This document shows, piece after piece, positions 46,350 to 56,850 of a DNA stretch of 64,000 nucleotides. Where the stretch lies: positions 124,001 through 188,000 of the forward strand of contig OZ025839.1 in assembly GCA_964019425.1 (NCBI GenBank), read 5' to 3'. Every line of letters starts with the position of its first letter. Position 1 is the first letter of the stretch. Source of the DNA: Flectonema sp. DT1601 (taxonomy: Eukaryota > Euglenozoa > Diplonemea > Diplonemida > Diplonemidae). The notes beneath the pieces are model-generated. The model made no database searches. It saw nothing but the letters and a program-made list of their open reading frames with translations, and was not told the DNA's origin. Made by a program: the position numbers and the translations under genes.

Positions 46350-49280
46350 TCACAAACGAGATGAAGGTGGTAGCAAAACGAGTTCTGAAACATCATTATC
46401 AGAATTCCCAACCCACGCCATCGCAACCTCGCTCGGATTCCTTTCCTTCACTGGTGACTTGTGAAACAGACTTTTAATGCTTGGAAACTCTCCGCTATAT
46501 TCTGAACCTGGCACCGACTTGGATAGTTGGTCAATTCTCTTAACGCCCCACTCCTTTCCACTTACAGGTCCCTTTTCTTCTAAATAAGCTAGCCACTCAG
46601 TTAGAGGTGAGATATCAGACTCAATAGTATACATCCATTCTCCAGATTTAGATTCCGGTTCAGAAATGAGACTGAAAACTATTAACCGACCTCCTTCATT
46701 GCTGCAACCAGCATATGCTTCGACGAAGGTAATTTCAAACATTTGGTATGAAAATATCATGTCGAGTGTGTTCTTTTCAAGGAGAATATGACTTTTCAAT
46801 TCATTTCCATGACATCTGTTCAGCTGCATTAGATTATAGCTTTCTGCTACACAAGGTCCCATTATCCCGATGACTTTTACTTTGTGGCTTTCGCTTCCCA
46901 TAGGACCGCATAGTGTTTCACCAGATGCAATTCCAATTTCAATTCCGGGAAAGTCTTTTTTACATCGATAGATAGCCAGTGCTCTAGTACACGGTTCAGT
47001 TCTCATGGTGCAATTCTTTTTAGCATTCCAAGAAAATTTCATTAGGTCTCCACGAAACTCTTCCATACAACTTTGCCTACCAGCTGCAACCAAAATACCT
47101 GAACAGACCCTGCACAACAAATCATCCATGTGAGATACAGGTACATCTGGTACAGTAAGTCCAACAGATACTATGGTAACAATTCGTTTTTGAAGACCAT
47201 GCATAAGATGCTGCTTTAATTGGTGATTTAAATTATTGTAATTATCACTAGCAGCAGACATCCCTGAACTAATTGATTGCGATGCCATGCTAAACGATCC
47301 TACACCAGCAGCTTGAGCCACAGACATCACATCTTCCTCTTCAACAATAAACTCATCAATTCCTAGAATGCTAGGAGGAAGAAACGATCTGTATAGTCTT
47401 AAGTTAGTCGTAAGCACACCAAAGCACTGCTGTAAAGTAACAATTTCGTTAACGATACTGGTGGGCCGATCAACGATGAATTCTAGTTGCATAGCACAGG
47501 CACGTTGAAAATCAACAACCATGAGATGAACAGGTCTAACAACAAATAAAAACATAATAGCAGTCACAACTAAAAGCAATAAGAATATCGTAGTGGCGGA
47601 GACAACCAGTGATGTGGTTGCCTGTTTTTCAACCTCCGAAAGATAATCATCTTTCGGGATGACAACACAAACCCACCAATTTAAATTATAAGAGTGCCTC
47701 ATCCGAGTTGCTACTGGTGTGAATCTTGTCCAGTATTCTGACCCTCCAGTTGATACCTTTTTATCAAATGTAATATTCTTATACTCCATGATCGTCGACG
47801 ACCATTCCTTTGTCGTCGGATCATAGACTGGTTCAAAAAGTTTTCTCATAACCCCAGACACAATTGATCCTACATACGGATCGAATGAACTTGCCAGTGC
47901 CAACTTATCCGTATCTGGATCGATGTAGTATGCACAAGATGCTTTCGGATCTAATAGTTCCGCATTACAGGGGTACCCTGTCGATAGAAGTGGTGCTTTC
48001 GGTTCAAAAATTCCAAAAAAAACAGCTCCAGTCTTCCCCGCCGTAATAGCTCTCGCGACAGTTAGTAGTTCTTTGAAATAGAAATCAGAAGCGAGAACGC
48101 CAATTCTTTTTGGTACTGTTACCTGTTTTTCAAGAGATATTGACAGAGGTTGACATGCCTCTTGAGTATCACAAGTTAACTTTAATTGTCTTCTATTTAT
48201 GGTGCGAGTTTGTGACATGCCCGGGAATCGAACTATCGGCGTGTGCATTTCTTTAACACTGGGTTCGAATCCCTCAACAACACCAACCAACCCAGAGCGT
48301 ATTTCTGTAACTGTAGCACCCTCATCAGGAACAAAAGCATCATAAGGAGTGACAGCTATCATACAGGGCAGTCCAGTGGAAGCACACAGAATAACATCCG
48401 CATAGTACTGAGAGTAGGCTGGTAGAACGATGGCTTCTCGGTACCATTGTCTCGCTCTAATGTCAAAGTAAGTCAGGTCTTTTTGAAATTCGATCGTTTC
48501 CATTGAGATGCCTTCTTCAAGAAAAAAAAAGGTCATATTAAACTCTAAGCAACCTTTAACAGCATCCTCACAAGGCTCTTTTGCAAATGTGGCATTTGGT
48601 CTGCAATAAGTGTGTTCATCAACTCTTAAGTTTTGAGAAACAGCATAAGCAGCCCAAGAAGGATCTGTTGGCCACTTTGAATATTCAGCTAATATGTCAC
48701 TACTTGTGACGGGTCTGTCTAAGAAATTTAAAGTTCCAAGCTGAGATTCATTCATGCAGTATTTATGATTTAATGCGTTAGATGGATCTGTACAATTTGA
48801 TTGATATCTACAAGGTATCGTCCATGAGGGGTATCCTTCTCTTGCAACTTCTCTTGGAGGAGAGAGTAAGAATCGATATTTATTATTCCCACTCGCTGCT
48901 GGAAAAGCATCAGTATACGAGACTTGAATGTGACCATAATTGTTGCAAAAATAAACGTTACTACCCCAACCGTCCATCGTAGTGATTTGGTGTAAAAATT
49001 TCATATTAGTTTCATAGTTAAGACCATCCCAGCGTTCAACTTCAACGGTTTCGCTGTCTGCGTATGTGCGAAGTCTTTCCAACCCAATAAAGGGTCGTTG
49101 TAAAACTTCTATTATCTCATCTACAACTCTGTCTGATATTTGTTTTTCTAAACTTTTAGCAACGTCTTCTACACCTTCCATAGCCGCAACCAAGTTTATC
49201 ATAACTAATCCTACAGCACCACCTGACACCAACAACAGTAATATAGCAAACAGTACAGGAAGTGGTATGCCTCGCACCAT
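46350..49280 (-). CDS. Membrane receptor with Cache-like ectodomain and degenerate cyclase domain
   Basis: A single-exon protein of 976 residues. A signal-anchor/first TM lies at about 6-33, followed by a large extracellular region (34-555) rich in Cys and Tyr. It contains repeated Cache-type features (ARQWYREAIVLPAYSQYYAD, RIGVLASDFYFKELL, YWTRFTPVATRMRHSYNLNW). A second TM lies at about 557-580 (ATTIFLLLLVVTAIMFLFVV). A cytosolic helical linker leads to a domain at about 690-880 that resembles class III nucleotidyl cyclases (VTIVSVGLTV, then IEIGIASGETLCGPMGSESHK, then VKVIGIMGPCVAESYNLMQL). The metal-binding aspartates of active cyclases are not evident at the expected places, and the first beta strand reads VSVGL instead of F-D-x-x-G-F. 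It may be an inactive sensor or pseudocyclase. The start has a 22-base leader after a attccttcaatacag acceptor (49303). Confidence 0.75.
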   Translation of the reverse strand: MVRGIPLPVLFAILLLLVSGGAVGLVMINLVAAMEGVEDVAKSLEKQISDRVVDEIIEVLQRPFIGLERLRTYADSETVEVERWDGLNYETNMKFLHQITTMDGWGSNVYFCNNYGHIQVSYTDAFPAASGNNKYRFLLSPPREVAREGYPSWTIPCRYQSNCTDPSNALNHKYCMNESQLGTLNFLDRPVTSSDILAEYSKWPTDPSWAAYAVSQNLRVDEHTYCRPNATFAKEPCEDAVKGCLEFNMTFFFLEEGISMETIEFQKDLTYFDIRARQWYREAIVLPAYSQYYADVILCASTGLPCMIAVTPYDAFVPDEGATVTEIRSGLVGVVEGFEPSVKEMHTPIVRFPGMSQTRTINRRQLKLTCDTQEACQPLSISLEKQVTVPKRIGVLASDFYFKELLTVARAITAGKTGAVFFGIFEPKAPLLSTGYPCNAELLDPKASCAYYIDPDTDKLALASSFDPYVGSIVSGVMRKLFEPVYDPTTKEWSSTIMEYKNITFDKKVSTGGSEYWTRFTPVATRMRHSYNLNWWVCVVIPKDDYLSEVEKQATTSLVVSATTIFLLLLVVTAIMFLFVVRPVHLMVVDFQRACAMQLEFIVDRPTSIVNEIVTLQQCFGVLTTNLRLYRSFLPPSILGIDEFIVEEEDVMSVAQAAGVGSFSMASQSISSGMSAASDNYNNLNHQLKQHLMHGLQKRIVTIVSVGLTVPDVPVSHMDDLLCRVCSGILVAAGRQSCMEEFRGDLMKFSWNAKKNCTMRTEPCTRALAIYRCKKDFPGIEIGIASGETLCGPMGSESHKVKVIGIMGPCVAESYNLMQLNRCHGNELKSHILLEKNTLDMIFSYQMFEITFVEAYAGCSNEGGRLIVFSLISEPESKSGEWMYTIESDISPLTEWLAYLEEKGPVSGKEWGVKRIDQLSKSVPGSEYSGEFPSIKSLFHKSPVKERNPSEVAMAWVGNSDNDVSELVLLPPSSRL

Positions 49281-49302
49281 TTTACTTTTTTTTTATTTTT
49301 TA

Positions 49303-51615
49303 CTGTATTGAAGGAATACGATTCGACGTCCATTTTATCATTTAATAATGGGAAAACCTACAGATCCACCCCCAGGTATGGGGAAACGTATACTACGGAC
49401 ACGGCCTTGTGTAGCTTTTTTGAACCCTTTAATAACATACAACCACTTATAAAGTACGCCTAAGAACACTTGAAATTCAGTGCTGGAATGAAGGGGGGTT
49501 AACTGTTTGATTTTGTACGTAAAAATACAAACGTATTGAATCATAAACAACATAACGATAATTTAACATTAGTTTTAGATACAGTGACTAGGTGTGATGC
49601 GTAACTCAGCCTTTTAAAGTAACTATTAGGTTTCGAGAGTAATCTATATACCTCTTACCTCTATTCTCTCATCATCAGTTGTGGTGTAGAAGTAAGTCAA
49701 TCAGCTATTGTGACTGAAGCGGGGAAAATAATAATAATCATGTGCGTTGTATTATCAGTGAACAAAACAGACTCAACTCTGTGGCATATCTCGATGCTTC
49801 GAGAAACTTTAAAACAAAAAAGTAAAATAAAAAAAAAATTCCAAAAACCATGGGGGGATGTGGGGAGCGTATCCGCCAAAGGGGGTTAAACGGGAGGCTG
49901 GTCATCTCGTACCGGCAGTTCAATGCGTGTGCAAAATTGTTGCACGAAAAAGAAAAAAAAAAGGAAAAGAAACAAAAAAAAAAAAAAAAACAGCACTCAC
50001 AGCACAATTTACAACACTATTCACTACCTGAATAATTCAGGCTTCAGCATAAACACTATTTGCAGGTATCTGGCTATGTCGTGCTATGCAATGAAGAGGT
50101 AGCTCTTGCCTTGTCTGGTTTTCGACAAGTGCTTTAGGGTTAATCACCCTAGTAAGTCGTTATTATCATTTCTATTGTGAGTTAACGAAATGAAGACTTT
50201 TTTTTTTTTTTTTTTTTTGATTTTTTTTGATTTTTTTCCCCTTCATCACATCGCACTTGCCGCTGTTGTTTTGTTACGTTGCATACATAACAAGGTATTC
50301 TTCACTAAATACCAGCCTGCAAATATGTCCCCTACTGATCTGGTGGTAGTGAAGCAGTATGACAAACGTGTGTATTATTGGGCAGACATTAACTAAGAGG
50401 AAACAGTTGCCGCTTTTCTTTTTTTTTTGTTTTTAATTTTCTTTTTTTTTTTTGTTTTTTGGTTTTTCCCTACACTTGTGCATTTTTTTTTTGTCTTTTT
50501 GTTTATTTTGCGGCACTTATTCTTTTTTTTTCAATTTCCTTTTTTTTTTTTTTCTTTTTTCCCCATGATCCCCCCCACATGTTTTGGGATATCGCATTTA
50601 TTTTTTTTTTTTTTTTTTTATAGCTCGCACTACTGTCATCATATTTCTCAACTCATAAGCAAAGTAAAGACTGAGAAAAAGAAAAAATAAAAGGAAAAGA
50701 GAAGAAGGACATTTTAGTAACCATAAACTCGCTCCTGGAGTGCTTGTTACACTTTTTTAACATTCGCTTTTGTCTCCCACTAAGGCTTAGACTTATCACG
50801 CACCAAGGCGTTCAAATGGGGAGGGAAGAGCTACTGAAAGGTAAAGATTCGCAAATCGGGGGGTGAAAAAAAAAAAATGAAAAATAAAATAGAATTCAAA
50901 ACGGGACTACTGTCGTGGGGTAGCGGAGACCCTTTCATTACAAGAGTTACTCCCCCCTTTTTTTTTTTTTTTTTTTCTTCCCAAGTACAGTATTTATAGT
51001 GTGGAACGGAAAAATTTTTTTTCTTTTTTTTTTTTCCTTCTATTCTCGCCCTTTTTTTGTTCTCGCGTTGTTTTTTTTTTTTTTTTTTCCTTCAGTTCCA
51101 AAGAACCACAACGCAAATACCAGAGAGATTGTGACGGAAATATAATCTCGTGTGAAAGCTGTAATAACAGAATAAAGAAGTGGGGAAGGCTAGAAAACCA
51201 GAAAATCGCCTCAGCATATCACGACACCAATGCTGCTTACCATGGAGGGGATAAGATTAGGGACGTAAAAAGAAGGGGGGGAAAAGAAAACGGGAGAAAA
51301 AGAAAAAGACAACATTCCAGTTGCATCACATACTGTAATAATGCACAAAAGACATCAGCATGTGATGTCTTGCCGAGGGTTAGCTTGTGTATGCGGATTG
51401 TTTTTTTTTTTTTTTTTTTCCATCCATTTTATTTTTTCTTCCCCTTTTTTCCAACCTATTCTTGTTCCACATTCAAGGCTATCTCACGTTTTGCTGCAGT
51501 CCAGAAAGGAGAGTCGTTTATCACTAGGGACAACAGAAAAAGAAACTACGTCCACCACAGTGAAGTGTGAAAGTCAAAAAAAAAAAAACGAAGTAAAATA
51601 AGAAACATGAAAGAA
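49303..51615. other. Intergenic spacer of 2.3 kb
   Basis: Holds the RepA copy at 49496-49706, then homopolymer-rich DNA. A plus-strand frame at 51001-51570 is open across two poly(T) runs and is Lys/Arg/Cys-rich in the middle, but nothing identifies it. Confidence 0.5.
49496..49706 (+). repeat. RepA, long copy
   Basis: Near-identical partner of 16661-16865, about 33 kb away. Shared right part includes taactcagccttttaaagta, ggtttcgagagtaatctata and tacctcttacctctattctc. It lies just upstream of the receptor gene's leader. Confidence 0.88.
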
Positions 51616-54600
51616 CTATGCCTCAGCGGCTTCATACAGGACAAGCTTGGAGACGGTGTTAGCGTAGGCCTTCTTGTCTCCGAGGATCTTCATAAGCTCG
51701 AACTGTACTTCACTGTCTCCAACAGCTGTTTGATGATCACTGCTCAGCTTAGCGTTTAGAAACGAGGTAGCAGCCTTGACAAGGTCTGGTCCAAGCTTCT
51801 TTTCGAGAGCTTTTCTTACTTGTGATCTCGGTACGACTTCTCCATCAGGTAACTTTATAACATCTTCAACGTCTTTCTCAATAAACTCTTCATCCATGTC
51901 TTTGTTCTCTCCCTTTGTATCAATTATCCTTTTTATCTTACCTCTCATCGTTTCCTTAGCCATAATATGACCATCATCTCCGTCAGAATCGTCTGCGCTT
52001 CCGGTTGCCTTTCCAATGTAAGAAACCTCTGGTTTTGGGGCATCTCTCTGTGCGAGCTCTGCTTCCGCAATGTCCTTGTGGGCAGCCATTGCTGCGCGTA
52101 GGGCTTGTCTTCCCATCTTTTTGAGGTCATTTAGCTGGTTAGGATCTGCTTTGGCTGTTTTTTTTTTTTTTTTAAAATCATTATTCTCATTAAAAAAAAC
52201 CCTCAAACCCCATTACGTGGAATTCAACCGCTACCTCTCTTCATTAGTAAATAAATCATAGCAAATAAACTGAAAAGAAAAACAACTCGTACGCAAAACA
52301 AAGTTAACAATAAGAAAAATACAAAGAAACATAAAACAACATTTCAGACGTGGAAAGAAGTCATTATTTTCACTTTTTCAAATGCTTGACATGATTATGG
52401 AGAGTATAAAGGCTAATAGCGTTGAGCACAACGGACGGATGCTTATTCAACTTACTAGAAAATCACGTGGTTCAGAGCCAACCGATTCAGAATGATATCC
52501 AGACAGTAATTATATCTAATGAATCCGTCAATACAAAGGAAAAGCCAGTTGGGAATATATTTATGACAAAGAGGATTGTGAATTCAGGCGATGTGTCTGC
52601 AGATGGGGATGAACGGGAGGGTAAAAGCAGGGGACAAGATTCTCCATCATTATCGAACAGTTGTCTGACTGGATCCGTGTGGCAGAACAGGTTACCCCAT
52701 GGCAGGATATGGATGAGATGGTGAGCCTTGGAAACCGTATCCTGACTACATTGCGGACTGGATTGACAGAGGCCTGAAGATGGCTGATATTATTACAGAG
52801 CTGGTAGTAGATTACAACGATAGGTTCTTGAAGTCGATGCTCAATGTTGAGAAGAAGAAACCCGTTTATCTGGAGGAAGCCATCGAGACCGCTTTCGGGA
52901 AACAGACGTGGGGCTCAAACCCCAAGAAGCCAAACTGAATTGCAACAGCAGGTGGGACAAGCTGTACAATGAAAGGGGTGTGGCCCTGTCGACGCTAAAC
53001 CAGAGAAAACGATTATGGTCGCGGTTCATGAAATGGGCGATCGAACGAAACCTGTCGAACAATGCGGACACAGCGGTTCTATTCACAGTTGCAACAGGGG
53101 AAAAGCCTCAACGCCTTCTGAATTATGCAAAGGGTCTTGGCAATGATGAAAAACATAGGAAGGGACAATCAGCCTCACAGAAGCCTGACAGCAGCTCTAA
53201 GGCGGATGGTGCAGCGATTCCAGAGAGCCAAGCAACACCTAGTGGCAGCAGTACAAAAACCTGACCCCAAAGCAACAGCAATCATCGCCTGGAAAACGAT
53301 GTCAGGGGGAAGTAGCGAAACTATCGTCAGCGCAATTCATAAACTTAGACCCACTGCAAGTTATACACAACGTCAAGTGGCGACCAAGTCCCTTTTTTCA
53401 CGAACGACATCTCCTAAAGTATAATACAAACCTTCAACTGGTGCTGGTGCCGGTGCTGGAGTAGGGACGCTTTGCTGCTTTGGCTTACGTCTTTTTTTTT
53501 CTTCGTATATTTGCTTGTCTCTCTCAGTCTGACTTGCAAGTTCTTGGCTGAATGCTCTTAAGGAATCCTGTACGTATGGTGTTTCCAATATACGATTAAT
53601 AGAAGGACGAAGACTGTGATGAACATTAAGCAGTTTCGAGATCAATTGCGGCAGCTGCGGATTGTAGTGCGTTGGTATTGGATCAACGTTACCCGCAACC
53701 TGTTTGATTTTTTTTGTTTTTTTTTGTTTTTTTTTTTTAATTTTTTTTTTTTTTTTTTTTTTTTTTTTCGCCGAAGCGAAGATGCCGGGAAGAAACCACT
53801 TTTTAATTGTTCTTCAGACTCTCGATTGTTGTTCCGAACATAGCAGCAGCCAAACAAAAGTCGTCTGCCTTATGTGCCTAAAGAATGCTAAGGAAACCAC
53901 ACATAATACTATTATTCAAAATGAATAAACATACAATTTTTCTCATCAGTTCTTTCAATCCCTTGGCGTTGAATGGACGACGGAGAGTGGCCATCTCGTA
54001 AAGAACGATTCCGAGAGCCCAGACGTCAGATTTTGATCCGTACGGTCTGTTCTGACAAATCTCTGGTGAGAAATAATAAGGAGTACCACAAACAGTGTGA
54101 GCAACAGCCATAGTATTATTCAGCACAGTAGATATTCCGAAATCTCCTAATTTAACGACGTTCTTTGATGTTAAGAAGATATTCGCAGTTTTCAAGTCAC
54201 GATGAAGAATGTGAGAATCATGAAGATGCTTTAGGGCCATGCATATTTGCAAAAACCACATCATTATAAGCTGCTCATCGAAATAGACTGGCCCGCTGTC
54301 AGTTGCTTTCTTTCTTTGTTCTTTAATACGATATCCTAAGTCACCTCCGTCAGCGTATTCCATAACAATCCACAACATGTTTCCTTCTTCATAATTCTCT
54401 TTAAATTTTACGATGTTTGGGTGATTAACTTCAGCTAAAATTTGAATTTCTCTGTACACGTCTTGTTTGTCTTTTTCAGTCATCTGACTGCAGTCAATCG
54501 TCTTCGCGATGTATCGTTTTCCATCTTCTCTGCTTCTTACAAGAACCGCTTCACCAAAACTACCCTTTCCGACTACTTTAATTCTTCGATACCTCTGCCT

Positions 54601-54678
54601 GAATTGTTCTGCTTCATTTAACGCTGAACTACTAGTCATTTTCTTACCGAAGAAATCAACATCAGTGTTGCCTGCCAT
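51616..54678 (-). CDS. NEK-family (NIMA-related) serine/threonine kinase
   Basis: Model join(51616..52154, 53432..53699, 53935..54678), 516 residues. The N-terminal catalytic domain (about 30-290) has the glycine loop VGKGSFGEAVLV, VAIK-type lysine K59 (YIAKTI), HRDLKTANIFL (159-169), DFG at 179-181 and SPEI. The exon 1-2 join gives LMRKI then VAGNVDPIPTHYN, as expected of NEKs. A basic and Pro/Ala-rich linker and a C-terminal module (VRKALEKKLGPDLVKAATSF) similar to the helix found at the ends of NEK1/NEK5-type kinases follow. NEKs act at centrosomes and cilia and in mitosis. Intron 1 (235 bases) and intron 2 (1277 bases) both end in A-rich acceptors. Intron 2 holds a mobile-element remnant. 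The 48-base leader follows a ctttttctttcag acceptor (54727). Exon 3 could alternatively be a separate gene, but phase and motif support joining. Confidence 0.88.
52420..53400 (+). mobile_element. Broken mobile-element remnant in a NEK intron, possibly tyrosine-recombinase retroelement kin
   Basis: Plus-strand, locally GC-richer coding-like DNA lies antisense within NEK intron 2. One portion resembles the helical core-binding region of tyrosine recombinases (LLNYAKGL context), as in DIRS/VIPER/Ngaro-type elements. The element is clearly broken, with roughly three or more breaks, and incomplete. No terminal repeats were recognised at its ends. Family assignment is tentative; age appears moderate to old. 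Confidence 0.4.
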
Positions 54679-55094
54679 ACTATTCGTGTATTAGTGTAGC
54701 CGTGTAGGGATTGGCGGGATGCAGGCCTGAAAGAAAAAGAATGAATAGATTTCCTTACAATTACAAATATCCTCGGAGTCTGCAGGCGGAGAAGAAAAAT
54801 CAAACACCCCGAAAAAACTCTCAATTAATTGGAAGGATTTAAAGAAAAATAACAAAACACAGTACGTTCTGTCTGTTATACAAGGAAAACACTCGCAACA
54901 AAAAAATATAGTACTTCTCATCTGAAGTAATCAAGCAGTCAGTAATAAAGTCCTCTGGAACTGCTATTCCGATTCACGATATAAAAATGCTAAGAGTGGA
55001 TAAACAGAGAAAGGGAATATTAAAAAAAAAAAAAAAAAAAAAATGGGGAACTACGTCGATCGTATTCCTTCTATTCGAGTTGTTTGGATTTACT

Positions 55095-55532
55095 TTAAAA
55101 GTTTGGGACCGCTCTTTTAATGCGTCTCCTCGCGTCGCTGCTTGGAAGGCCGCATTCTTTTTGCTTTCCGAATACTGAATAACGAGTGTAAGCAACAACA
55201 TCATAGCAACCATCTCTTACAAAGGCTGGGATCACAGAAAAGGACGACAGATAGCACCAAGGACCTTTCATGTAAGAAAGCGTTCGCAGGATTGCCGTTG
55301 ACTTTGTTGAGGTGCTGACTTCAGTCTTTCCTGCTTTCTTCTCAAGAAGTACAACAGTGCTGAGGTCCTCAGGCATGTTGTATTTTTTCAACAAGTCTTT
55401 TCCTGCTTCACTTTGCTGAGTTTCAAAATAAACGACGTCATTGACGTCTCTCTCTGCAATAAATTTAACACAACCACAGCACATAGTACAGTCACCGTCA
55501 ACCAAGAGGACAAGCTGAGCTCCACCAGTCAT
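55095..55532 (-). CDS. DCC-family thiol-disulfide oxidoreductase-like protein (DUF393)
   Basis: A single-exon protein of 145 residues. It starts MTGGAQLVLLVDGDCTMCCG, which contains the family-defining DxxCxxC motif (D12, C15, C18, with C19 and C21 added), then CVKFIAERD. The following region has the helical and strand pattern of the family (FETQQSEAGKDLLKKY, STVVLLEKKAGKTEVSTSTK, AILRTL). It ends in a lysine/arginine-rich tail containing YRYSVFGK-like YTRYSVFGKQKECG, typical of DCC proteins (the R-x-R/FGK part near the end). Likely a redox protein; substrate unknown. The ATG at 55532 is 29 bases after a ttctgtcttcattcag acceptor (55562). The open frame extends upstream without an ATG. Confidence 0.85.
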   Translation of the reverse strand: MTGGAQLVLLVDGDCTMCCGCVKFIAERDVNDVVYFETQQSEAGKDLLKKYNMPEDLSTVVLLEKKAGKTEVSTSTKSTAILRTLSYMKGPWCYLSSFSVIPAFVRDGCYDVVAYTRYSVFGKQKECGLPSSDARRRIKRAVPNF

Positions 55533-55896
55533 ATTAATTATAATTAGATACTGCTGAATTACTGAATGAAGACAGAACAATAGACAGAAAGACACAGTGC
55601 TCTGAGAGTAATCTATTTTATACCAAGCACAAGAAAAGAAAAATAAAAAAAAAAACTTCATCAACGACATATTATTTTGTAATATAATTATCTTTCTTCT
55701 AATGCAGTGAATCGTGTTTTTTAAAAAAAAAAAAGAAAGAAAAAATAATAGAAGTCGATTCACCTGCTCTTCTATTCAAGAAGAGGTGTCAAGGCAAGGG
55801 GGGAGAGACGACTGCGTTAATCTAATTCAGTTTAGTTTAAAAAAATAAAAATAAGAAGATTTTAGAACAATAAAACTAAACTAACTACCTATTCCA

Positions 55897-56514
55897 TCAA
55901 TCAGTATCTGAAGTGTGAGTAGTGAGTGCGCATCCTCTTGGATTGTAAACTTTCATAGCACCACAACAAGCATACGTTCCATTATGGTCAGGATGTTCTG
56001 GATGAAATCTACACAAACTACAATCTGGAGTATTAGCAGATGGAATGAAGAGAGTCAAACAGCGATCACACTTTTTGTGTAACTTATCCCGACGCCATTT
56101 TATTCGGCGAAGGAGCTCACCACTTGCACTGTACTCTTCGATAAACATGGCTCCTTCCTTACAGAGTACAAAGAAACCAACACGAACACCATTCGCCCAA
56201 GTTCCATACAAAGCAGTTGGTGGAGTAGTTGTTGTAAGCATTCCACTACCATCAGCGATACCATGTTTCCAAGATCCACATGAGTGAGTTAGTCCAACGT
56301 GGTGCTCGAGTACACCCCATCCGTGGGGTTCACTATCCAGACTAAAGCCGCTGTACTTTTGATCCTTACCGTAGGCTACGTTTGAAACAACAACACAACA
56401 TTGCCATTCGATTCCAATGTATTTCGGACTGATCGATGAGAACGGAGGCGCTCTCATCAGCAAGTCTAAATCTTTCTTTGCCTGCGCAACTGGGTCGTCT
56501 ACTGAATCAGACAT
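55897..56514 (-). CDS. MORN-like repeat protein with C-terminal Cys/His cluster
   Basis: A single-exon protein of 205 residues. The middle holds degenerate MORN-like units (KYSGFSLDSEPHGWGVLEHH, GSWKHGIADGSGMLTT, YGTWANGVRVGFFVL), each with the G-x-W or Y-x-G pattern of MORN hairpins. The C-terminus has eight or nine Cys plus His residues (CDRCLTLFI, CSLCRFHPEHPDHNGTYACC). It looks like a zinc-binding module of the type C-x2-C ... C-x2-C-x-x-HP ... CC. MORN proteins often sit on membranes or cytoskeleton. The leader is 22 bases after a ttaactctttaaag acceptor (56537). The combined family is not one I recognise. Confidence 0.6.
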   Translation of the reverse strand: MSDSVDDPVAQAKKDLDLLMRAPPFSSISPKYIGIEWQCCVVVSNVAYGKDQKYSGFSLDSEPHGWGVLEHHVGLTHSCGSWKHGIADGSGMLTTTTPPTALYGTWANGVRVGFFVLCKEGAMFIEEYSASGELLRRIKWRRDKLHKKCDRCLTLFIPSANTPDCSLCRFHPEHPDHNGTYACCGAMKVYNPRGCALTTHTSDTD

Positions 56515-56850
56515 GTTGTTTTATATAAATATAATCCTTTAAAGAGTTAACAATCTGGTTATAAATCATTACACGAGTTATTCGTTTAGGGAATCGGATG
56601 GTTGAAAATTATTATTTTGTTGTGTTTTCTGTTAGGGAGAAACAAAAAAAATTGAAATCAACTGGTTTCTAACAAAAAAAAGATACGTAAACTTCAATAT
56701 CACAAAATATATATTGTAGGGGGATGTGAGAATCTCTAAGGGAAGCGGGACAGTGGTACATTCATACAAATAAAGATAACTTGTAAAAAAAAAAAAAGGA
56801 GGAAAAAAATAATAATAATAATAACAACAACGGACTATAACATCGTTTTA

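Noticed and set aside
48255-48275. tRNA B-box-like sequence gggttcgaatccctc
   Set aside because: Lies in the coding sequence of the receptor and no A box or cloverleaf surrounds it.
51001-51570. Plus-strand frame of 189 codons opposite the 3' flank of the NEK gene
   Set aside because: Length comes partly from two poly(T) runs; no recognisable domain. Could be revisited with RNA data.
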